Positions 55,850 through 64,000 of a stretch of 64,000 nucleotides of DNA are shown here, piece by piece (the stretch's first letter is position 1; every line of letters starts with the position of its first letter). Where the stretch lies: assembly GCA_012064415.1 (NCBI GenBank), contig SSNU01000313.1, positions 193,848 through 257,847 on the forward strand. The letters are read 5' to 3'. The notes beneath the pieces were generated by a model. The model had not been told where the DNA came from and made no database searches. It saw nothing but the letters and a program-made list of their open reading frames with translations. Both the position numbers and the translations under genes were made by a program. Source of the DNA: Gyrodactylus bullatarudis. Taxonomy: Eukaryota; Platyhelminthes; Monogenea; Gyrodactylidea; Gyrodactylidae.

Positions 55850-56319
55850 CTACATTTCTGCAAGTATAAAGTCAATAAATTCTTCCTCATCAATTTCTCC
55901 ATCTCCATTTGCATCAACCATTTTGAGAAATTTCTTCATTGTCCTTGTTGTAGCGGTGCACTGTCTTTCTCTGAGAAATCCCTCAATCTCTTCGTTAGAT
56001 AATTTTCCCTTTTTAGCCTTGTCCAATTGACGGAAATGGCATCTAATTCTTTCTCTTCTAAAAAATTTTATTATCGCAAAATATGAATTTACTCTAGAAT
56101 ATCTGGTGTCAAATTGGAAATTCCTGATGCAAATTCTTGAAAATCAATTCTTCCATCTTCATCAGTGTCGAAAGCTCCCATGAACTCTTCTAAGAATATA
56201 GCATCATAACCAGATGCATAAACTGCATCCTCTACTTCAACTTTGCTGAGATACCCATCTTGATTGGTGTCAATTTGATTAAACGTTTTCTTGACCTCGT
56301 TTTCGTCGACAAAATTCAT
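55850..56319 (-). CDS. Calmodulin-like EF-hand protein
   Basis: Exons 56319-56093 and 56057-55850 give 144 codons plus stop, with an intron of 35 nt. There are four EF-hand-like units. Loops DTNQDGYLSKVE and DTDEDGRIDFQE in the first half, and DANGDGEIDEEE near the end, have the acidic ligands at positions 1, 3, 5 and 12. The third loop, DKAKKGKLSNEE, has lost ligands at positions 3, 5 and 7 and is probably inactive. The size fits the calmodulin/troponin C class, but the sequence is diverged, so a specific member cannot be named. AATAAA follows the stop directly and overlaps the end of the RRM gene. Confidence 0.85.
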
Positions 56320-57070
56320 AGCTTGGACAGAGATTATTTCATATCATTTGATAGAAATTTGTAGTATATATCTAGTAAAGTAAAAGAAGGATCGAAAATT
56401 CTCACAGATATTAAGTCGTATTTTATTGATCTTTGTGATTTTTACTTGACGAAAATTCATTAATAAATTTGAAAAGTACACTTTTCACACATAAAAAACT
56501 ATTTACAAAATATATTTTTGTTTAAGATTATTTCTTTATTGAATTTATAAACAAAATGATGAAAAAGTTCTACGATAAATATCTTCTCAATACAGCTTTG
56601 TATATGTGTGAACCCTGGGAACAGGTCATAGTTTGTATCCTTTTATTGAAAGAACATTTTTTTAAGTTTTAATTTTTTTAATAACAACCTTAACTCTCTT
56701 TCACAAATATCTAGCTAGCTTTTTTCTTTTAATCCTCTCCTTGGCGATATTCTCAACATCTGTGTTTCTGGAGAACAATTTGAGTACGCTTTCGCACTTT
56801 TTTGAACAGAATGTAAAAATTCAAGCCTATAATTGATTCAAAAGTGGATTTTAAATTATTTTTCCAAAACTCTTTACACCCAATGAACTCCTTATTAAAA
56901 AGATATAGCGCATATCTATTCACCTTGAAATGAAAGTAATATAATTTATTTGTCAATAATACAAGATTTCTTATTCTCAATGCAAAAAAGGGAAATATAC
57001 CCGCATCTATAAAAGTTTGCATTTAAATAACTTGACTATTTTGATCACAATATTTCTATATTCCTTCACA
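56320..57070. other. Divergent intergenic region, EF-hand / PDI
   Basis: About 750 bp of AT-rich sequence with both 5' regions. There is a run of pyrimidines near 56.70 kb, but no element was recognised. Confidence 0.5.
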
Positions 57071-58882
57071 ATGAAGTATAGATCTAACATATTTTATTCC
57101 CTTATTTTAATAATGTTTATACAAGACCTTGCAGGGTCGTCATATGATAATGTAGAAGAATTAACAGGAGAAAATTTTGACAAGAAACTGACTTCAGTTC
57201 CTGATCAATATTCTCTCGTAATGTTCTACGCTCCTTGGTGCAGTCACTGTAAAGATACAAAGCCGCATTTTTCGAAAGCTGCAGCAAGAATTTCTGAGAA
57301 GCCTGAACAAAAGAATAAAAAGTTCTTCCTAGTCAATTGTGAAGAGAAAGGAAATCAGGAAATCTGTTCAAAGGAAATGATAGAAGGTTTTCCAACCTTG
57401 AAGCTATATGAAAATGGCAAGCTTGTCGAAGAATACTTTGATGAAAACCTTGAAGAGTCTTTTGTCAAGTATATGATGCAACCTCCAAAGCTTGGTGAAG
57501 GACGACCTGCCTCCGGAGTAAGTTGAATAAAAAATATATCAGTAGTCTTTTAATGCAAATCAACTGCAGTCAAATAGTCCAGATATTCCCTTGGAAAATG
57601 TCTTGAATGTGAACGCTCAGAATTTTAGCATGATAAAAGATTATAAAGAAGCTTTGATCTTTTTCTATGCTCCATGGTGTCCACATTGCACTGAGACAAA
57701 ACCGAAATTCTCTAAAGCTGGTAAAAAATACTTTGATGAAAAGAGTAAAAAACTCAGGATTTTTGCTGCCATGAACTGTGATAAGAAAGAGAACGAAGGT
57801 TAGTTTGTATTAGAACCTTTTATTTTACATTCATTCATTGAGAAAGATTAGATTTTCAAAAATTTCTGACTCAAAAAATTAAAAATAAGTAGAAAATTGC
57901 TTAAATGTCTGATATTCGTGGATTCAGTCTAGGGATTTTTTAATGCTTGTATTTCCTCAACTGAGAATCTATCCAAAATTATTTTTGTTCTCAGATCTTT
58001 GTACTGAAGAAAAGGTTGATGGGTTCCCAACAATACGCTACTACAAGAATGGTGAAGCATGGGCTGAATACGAAGAAGATATGAGCTACGAGGCATTCTC
58101 TGAATATTTCGATACAAAAGCTCCAGCAACTAAACAAAAGATTCTGACAATCAGAGAACGTTTCCCAGTCGAAAATAAGGACGAAAATAAAGACAAGTCA
58201 GAAAAATCAGATGAAATCAAGTTGGTATTTGGCTCATTTGATCCGTTTTGAGGGTTTTTTTAAGTAATGCATAAGATTATTTTATTAAAATCTACACGAG
58301 ATAAAATTTTTCTATTTATCGTTCAACTATATCCTGAAAGCTAATTCAATTTAAACACGAAATGTATAAAAATAGTAAGCTTTACAGTCTGGATAACATT
58401 GATGTAATTGGTTCTAGAGTTTTAAAATTACTAAAACTAAGTTTCTTTTCAGCTGGGAATCTGTTGAAAAGTTGGCTACAGATAAGGATTATCAAACAAC
58501 TGTAAAATCACCAACCAACGGATTGGCTTCATTGGTCATGTTTTATACCCCTTGGTGTCCACACTGTGTCAAGTATAAACCATATTTCATTGAAGGCTCC
58601 AAAGCGGTGAAAGGCTCAAAAGATTTGAAGGATATCGTCAGTATGTATGCTGTTGATTGTGATGCTAAATCCACAGAGAGTAGCTGTACCGCTGAAAATA
58701 TAACTGGGTATCCATCGATCTTTCTATTTGACAAGAATGGAAAAAAAATTCATGAAATGTCCTCTGGACTCAAGAGTAGCGAAGAGATTAATGACTTTTT
58801 AGAGAGTAATCTCATGTTGGAGATAAAAGCTTCTTCTTCAAAGAAGAATGAAGAATCTTCATTCGCCAAGGATGAGCTATGA
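57071..58882 (+). CDS. Three-thioredoxin-domain protein disulfide isomerase (TXNDC5/ERp46-like)
   Basis: Exons 57071-57517, 57570-57798, 57995-58220 and 58453-58882 give 443 codons plus stop. A hydrophobic signal peptide (about residues 8-21) is followed by three thioredoxin domains. Their active sites are APWCSHC (C57/C60), APWCPHC (C186/C189) and TPWCPHC (C336/C339), each with the cis-proline region (GFPT, GFPT, GYPS). The C-terminus is KDEL, the ER retrieval signal. Three active a-type domains and KDEL match TXNDC5/ERp46, which introduces disulfides in ER clients. CSHC in domain 1 is a variant of the usual CGHC. An in-frame ATG at 57017 would add 18 residues; the chosen start gives a standard signal peptide. 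Confidence 0.9.
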
Positions 58883-60203
58883 GCGGTGTTGTAATATAAT
58901 AGCGGAAAAATCAAGGACAAATGTAGTTAATTTTAAATTCATGTAAATTTTTTTCCTAGATCAAAAATACTTGAGAACTTGAATTTATTCTGGACATCAG
59001 AATAATAAAAAATAAATAATTAGGTGACGAAATTATTTTTTTTTCATACAATGTATTTAGGAATTTACAGAAAAACCCAAGCTGTTTGGAGAGAAATGTA
59101 AGCTAGCTTGAAATAGTCTTTAGAACTTTTATTATTCCTACGAAATTCAAAGTGTTATTTGAGAATTAGGATCAACTACTTTAACAACTAGCTGCTCTGA
59201 AATGGCCAAAACTAAGCGTACTACAATTTGTGCATTGAAAAGCAAAATTCTTATCTTCAAAGGTCAGAGAGAAAACTTGAAAAGAGTGTAATTTAAAAAT
59301 GTTTGTATTTCAATGTCGGGAACATCTTCATAACAAAAGGGGATAAAAAACAATGTCGACTAAAAGGTTTATGCAAAAGCCTTTTTGGTGCAATAATTTA
59401 TAAAGGAATTCTCAATCAGGGAAAAACTGATGTCTTAAGTGGAGAAAAATATTTTTTCAGATCGAATAATTTTCTTGGGAGAATCTGGGGTGCCTACAGG
59501 TATATAATATTTAGAAAAGGTAATATATTTTAAGGTATTTATGAAAGCTACAGGATAGAATAATAATAGGTTGACTGTTGGTGGTGTAAATAGAAGAGTT
59601 TTCATCGATTGTAAAACAAGGTAACAGAACCAGAGAGGAGGAGAGCATTTTAACCAATTCTATAACGTATATTTACACACATAGAGGATACATTAAATAG
59701 TACATTACAATCACTGGGAAATAATGTTAGTTAGCTTCCATAAATTAATTCATGATGCATTGAAGAGTATAGTGTTTAGGCGATAGTTTAGCGATAATCC
59801 AATAAAAGAGTTTATCACTGTCTTTATTTTATTTTTATTTACAATCAAAATAGGGGTGAGGGCCATTCCGGATTACAATGTGCAATATTACTATTGTTTT
59901 TATGTAAAATATTGACTGATAGAAACAAAAAAACACACAGTAAGAGTGTATTTTGTGGAAAGGAAATAAATTTGTAAGAAAGACAATAGGTTCTCTTCTA
60001 CACAGTTATATCTGTCTGTCTATCTCTCATTCTGGTAAAATTTGAACATGAATGATAAAATAATTTCGAATTTGAAGCAATAGAAAATGAATAGAAAATA
60101 AAAGGTGAGAAATAAATTGTTGAAACAATTCTGATTCCGGTATGATGAGGGGTATTTAATAATTGATGAATCGAAATCAACTCATATTGAAATCAACAAA
60201 AAT
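58883..60203. other. Intergenic, convergent PDI / TAO kinase
   Basis: About 1.3 kb holding both 3' UTRs. Plus-strand aataaa-like signals occur near 59.0 kb (ataataaaaaataaataat). No gene, RNA or repeat was recognised. Confidence 0.5.
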
Positions 60204-63200
60204 TTAATTTCGATAGAAAAAACTTAGTATTGAGGATTTTTCAGAGAACATCCGCGGAGTTCCCCCACCAGAATGCAGGGATAAGCTGGATGTGGACATG
60301 TTGTTTTCTGCTAGATAAGGAATCGGCCTGTAGTAGTCTGATTCTAAGAGGGTCAAATTTGGTTCGATTTTCTGAACCCGAGAGTCTTCATCGAATTTTC
60401 TCAACTCTTCAATGTGTTTTCGATCCATCTGTTCTAGAGCTTCAAGCCCTTCTTCAGTGAAACGATTTTCTTGTTCTTGTAGACGACTCTTCAACTCGTC
60501 GTATCGCCGTTTGATTATGGATTTCTTCTCTTCTGTCTCGATGTCCTGGATGCGTTTTTGTGAAGCAGTCTGGGTTTTTTGGAAGGCTATTAGTGCATTA
60601 CGATCTTGATCAAGGCGAGTGTGGAAATCCTTCATCTCCATTTCATGTTGCTTACACATCTTTTCCTGAAAAATGAAAAAGCATGTTTAGAAACAATAAT
60701 TAATTATTTATCATTAATTTTCAAGGTACATTAGAAAAGTAAATCGAAATTCTTATTGCAGTTACCCCCTATTATGATGTATGAAATCATTGACTTTGTA
60801 AGCCTGTGGACGTCTAAATTACCCAACCAATTTTCATGAAATTATAATCAGTGATAGATTATGTTTGTAGCAAAAAAACTTCGAGATTTGGCCTTAGCTG
60901 AGTCGTAATCTCGATCAGAACGGAAAAGTGGCTGACTATTCAGATGGCTTCATTTTAGTCGGTCTAACACATAAGCTCGCTTCTCATTGGTTCAATTTAA
61001 GTGTGTAGAATTCTCCAATTTAGAAAAAAACGGCGTAGTTAGAATAATAATTAGACAAATAAATTTCTGAATACAATTGTTTAGCAAAGTTGAACCCCCA
61101 CTCTTGTTGCACAAAGCAAACTGTCAGGTATTAATTGTATAATGTGAAAGAGTTACTAATTATAAGTTAGAATTAACTAAAAATAAGATCAATAATTATT
61201 GTATTAATTCAAGATAAATATTATTATTTCAAGTTGTTCTAATTTATTGAATTAGATTGAGCTAGAAACGAAAATTTTATTTCATATTTTTATCCTCTAA
61301 AGAATTTATAAAATTTAATTACAAATATAGAAATATATGATCTCAAAGTTGTTAGCTGAAACCTTAACAAACTGTCTTGTAGGGATATACAATGGAAATT
61401 TGAAATGGAATTCAGAAGGTTAATATATCTTTTGGTAAGAGTAATTTCTGGATAATTGAAAAATTAGGAATTGAAGCTTGAATAAGTTTATTTCAATGAT
61501 GCAAAAAGGTTTCTGGAATTGATGTTAGAGAGATATGGGCCAATGAAAGAGTATAATGAAAAAGAACACGCGAAATAAGTTTTTTCGTTGCAACCAAATT
61601 ATAACCCTATCAAGATTTCACCAAATAGGATTTTGAATTATAAAAAATCAAAGTAAAATGATTAACTAACTCGTTGTTGGTCCTTAAGAGTACGAATGTT
61701 TTCGTTATACTGAGTCTCAAGGTCAGAAATCTTTTTCTTCTCTGTCTCCTTGAGAGCTGCAATCATTTTCTTTGCAGTCATCGGAGTATTCTGCTGGATC
61801 AAAGTGGACGTAGTCAATGAGTTGATATTTGTACAACTGTTGGTATTTGTAGGTAAAGCTGAAGAGATGTTGGTCGGATGAGCGAGCGCATTAGTGGAAC
61901 CGTTGGAAGAGCCGTTTGCTGAGGTGAAAATAATTCGACTATTTCGATTCTCAGAATTTTCCGTCTGAATGAATAATAAAAAAAAGATGAAAACATATTC
62001 AAGATCAGAAAGATTAAATTTGGGGATTATTTCAGATCAATTTTATGAATTGATTTTAAAAAGAATTTGTAAAATGAAGATATGAACAAGAAATGGAAAA
62101 CCATTATTCCAATTTAACTTTGTAAATTTTTTAGAACCATGATAAAAACAACACACTACAGGATATATTCTTCTCTCAAAATACTGAACGCTCATTGGTC
62201 CATTTAGAGGAGCAATACGACACAGGGAAGAGTATAATGCATATAACAAATGTTACTTTAACAATGTAGGAGGATATCTGCAAGTAACCTAATGCGTGTG
62301 CGGTATATTCTAAACTTAAAAACCTAATTACTTTGGCCAAGAATTTCCAGTTAAAATGAAACTTGCCAATTCACTCGTTGCGAATCTCGTCTTTCTTTCT
62401 CGATCATAAATAAAGTCAGAGAGAGAGAGTCGAAAAAATGAAATTTGATTTACGATAAAATTCAAATCAAATCAAAATATTCTTTTTACAATTCAAATGC
62501 AAAATTGAATTATTTTCATATTGATAAAAGAAAAGGATCGGAATCAATAAAAGATAAATGAAGTTTTGTATCGATTGTAAGCTAATCAAAAATAAAAATA
62601 TTCTCGGCTGCATACACATAAAGATTTGTAGTACACAACTCACTGGCTGGATGAAGATATGCTAATATATTTAGTTTATTTTAAATATGAGACAAAATAA
62701 ATTGAAATTCGAAATTAAGATCGATAAGGAATGTGCTGGCGGAGAATGGGGGAAAAATTAAAAGTAAATTTCTGATAATTGGGTTATTCTCAATAAGTTG
62801 TAATGCAAAATCTGTCTAAGAATCTGAACTGTTCTTAAAGATGTTAATAACTAATTCTTTGTTATCAAGAATGCATAAAAATGGTTAATATGAAGATAAT
62901 TTTTATCACAAAAATCAATATTCTCAATCGCATAATTAAATGCGCTAAATTTTCACTTTGGGAATCTTGAAGTTTCTATTGATTTCAAAGAATCAAAGAT
63001 TATGACATTTTAAATCATAAAAAGTCTTTGTACAGTAGGTTCTGTGACTCATAAACAAGATCAGTTATAGTCTTTTAAAAGTGGACTTGAATCGCATTTA
63101 TTTTTAGAATTAATCAAGTAAAAATTAACGAGAGTAGAAGATATTCAGTTGATTGTTATTTGATGATTACTTCAAATTTCTAAATTGATTGTATTAGTCT

Positions 63201-64000
63201 TTATTATATTCTTGATTAGATTTGTTAAGAAAATTTATTTGAAAATGATTAATTATAAGTCACCTACAATTATTCTGATGAGCTGAAAATGTTTAATCGG
63301 TCAGTATTACATTGAGGATTTTTTTAATCAATCGATAATGAAGATTCAAAAGCCTACTAAAAATGATTCCATATTTAATGAGACTGTCCGCTTCTGGAAA
63401 ATACGATCATTTACAATGAATAATAGACGAAGGAAAAATAATACATGGTTTTTAGTACAAGGTTACAATTGAGATACATACACTCAAAAATAATATGTAT
63501 TGGGTGGAGGAGAAATTCTTCATCATCAGAATAATCTACAATCTTCAATTACTCAGGTCCATGTGAGCATTTTTAATGTTCAATCTTTTGATTTATTTCA
63601 ACTTTCACTATAACTATTTTCTATAAATTCAGATTTTCAATCATCATTCATGTGTTACTACAGATGTGAACCATAAAGAAATTCACATTCAGTAAATAAA
63701 AATTTTTCTTACTCCTACAGAAAATATAGAATTCAATCAAGGTCTGAAATGGAGATAAAATAGATAATTATCTATTACCTTATAAAGTAATCTATTTATA
63801 AGTAAAAAACACAAAATTATAATTGTAAAACAATCGAGATTAAAATATCGATTATTTAAAGCTAGAAAGATTTGTATCATGAGATGCTGTAACTGCTTAT
63901 AAGGTACAAACTTACATTCTTCCTGAGCAATCTAAACTGTTTCTGTTGAATTTTAACTGCATCATTGAATTGTTTACGAATTTGATCTTCTCTACGTTTA
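60204..64000 (-). CDS. TAO-family protein kinase, C-terminal part (5' end outside the window)
   Basis: Three 3' exons are visible: from the window edge to 63916, 61964-61671, and 60665-60204 (stop TAA at 60204). The edge exon encodes EDQIRKQFNDAVKIQQKQF, closely like the TAOK coiled coil. Next, after an Asn/Ser/Thr-rich linker, TPMTAKKMIAALKETEKKKI begins a coiled coil. The last exon continues with HEMEMKDFHTRLDQDR, RRYDELKSRLQEQENRFTEE and RKHIEELRKFDEDS, then a Ser-rich tail. The order matches the TAOK C-terminal regulatory coiled coil. The kinase domain must lie beyond 64 kb. TAO kinases act upstream of Hippo and p38/JNK pathways. SLK/STK10 were considered but fit the DAVKIQ region less well. 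The introns of 1005 and 1951 nt are long for this island. Confidence 0.82.
63495..63725 (+). mobile_element. Decayed Penelope-like 3' end in a TAO kinase intron
   Basis: This resembles the end of the intact element at 32.9-33.25 kb. It shares ggagaaattcttcatca, an aatcttcaatta block, ctcaggtccatgtgagc (ccctggcctatgtgagc in the intact copy), gaaccataaagaaat and gtaaataaaaatt. The GIY-YIG frame is broken and the hammerhead core is mutated (cagatgtga in place of ctgatga). It lies in the opposite orientation to the host gene. Confidence 0.65.

Noticed and set aside
60204..61964. SLK/STK10 kinase tail
   Set aside because: The DAVKIQ-type exon at the window edge and the following coiled-coil order match TAO kinases more closely.

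Overview
The window is AT-rich (roughly 70 % A+T by eye) nuclear DNA from an invertebrate animal. It has GT-AG introns, animal-type gene families (tetraspanin, LAPTM4, Polycomb RING, SUV39, TAO kinase), Penelope-like and non-LTR retroelements and tRNA-derived SINE-like repeats. No rRNA, true tRNA gene, CRISPR array or bacterial-style operon was seen. Ten introns are only 25-38 nt long. One same-strand gene trio is spaced as trans-spliced polycistronic units are. Both features would fit a flatworm-like or other compact-intron spiralian lineage, but the taxon cannot be fixed from this sequence.

Layout. 1-19.3 kb is gene-poor. It holds one four-exon gene for a CUPID-like (FRMD4/INAVA/CCDC120-type) scaffold protein at 3.2-4.8 kb. 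Around it are five 5'-truncated copies of one non-LTR retrotransposon, two SINE-like units and an antisense Penelope pseudo-LTR. 19.4-34.0 kb is one minus-strand tetraspanin gene. Its 12.6 kb intron 2 is packed with repeats: a long inverted repeat, a dispersed repeat family, Penelope remnants, and one complete Penelope-like element (30,310-33,261) with an intact 811-aa ORF, two near-identical 263-bp pseudo-LTRs with hammerhead-like motifs, and a 16-bp target-site duplication.

34.6-60 kb is a compact gene island, in order: LAPTM4-like (-), PCGF/Polycomb RING (+), COQ4 (-), OFD1-like LisH/coiled coil (+), SUV39 histone methyltransferase (+), mitochondrial-type valyl-tRNA synthetase (-), MRPL17 (-), ENGase (-), 5-aminolevulinate synthase (+), COX18 (-), an RRM protein (+), a calmodulin-like EF-hand protein (-) and a three-thioredoxin PDI with a KDEL tail (+). 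The right edge holds the 3' exons of a TAO-family kinase (-). Neighbours are often head-to-head (81-141 bp between start codons) or tail-to-tail (9 and 14 bp between stops).

Five island genes (COQ4, VARS, MRPL17, ALAS, COX18) act in mitochondria, in ubiquinone synthesis, translation, haem synthesis and cytochrome oxidase assembly. The ENGase-MRPL17-VARS trio has gaps of 90 and 116 nt. The first recognisable VARS exon begins at a splice acceptor, exactly on a codon boundary, with no in-frame ATG. This makes a trans-spliced operon, possibly with a leader-supplied start codon, the most interesting hypothesis here. Exon coordinates were worked out by hand from splice consensus, reading phase and family resemblance; no alignment or expression data were available.
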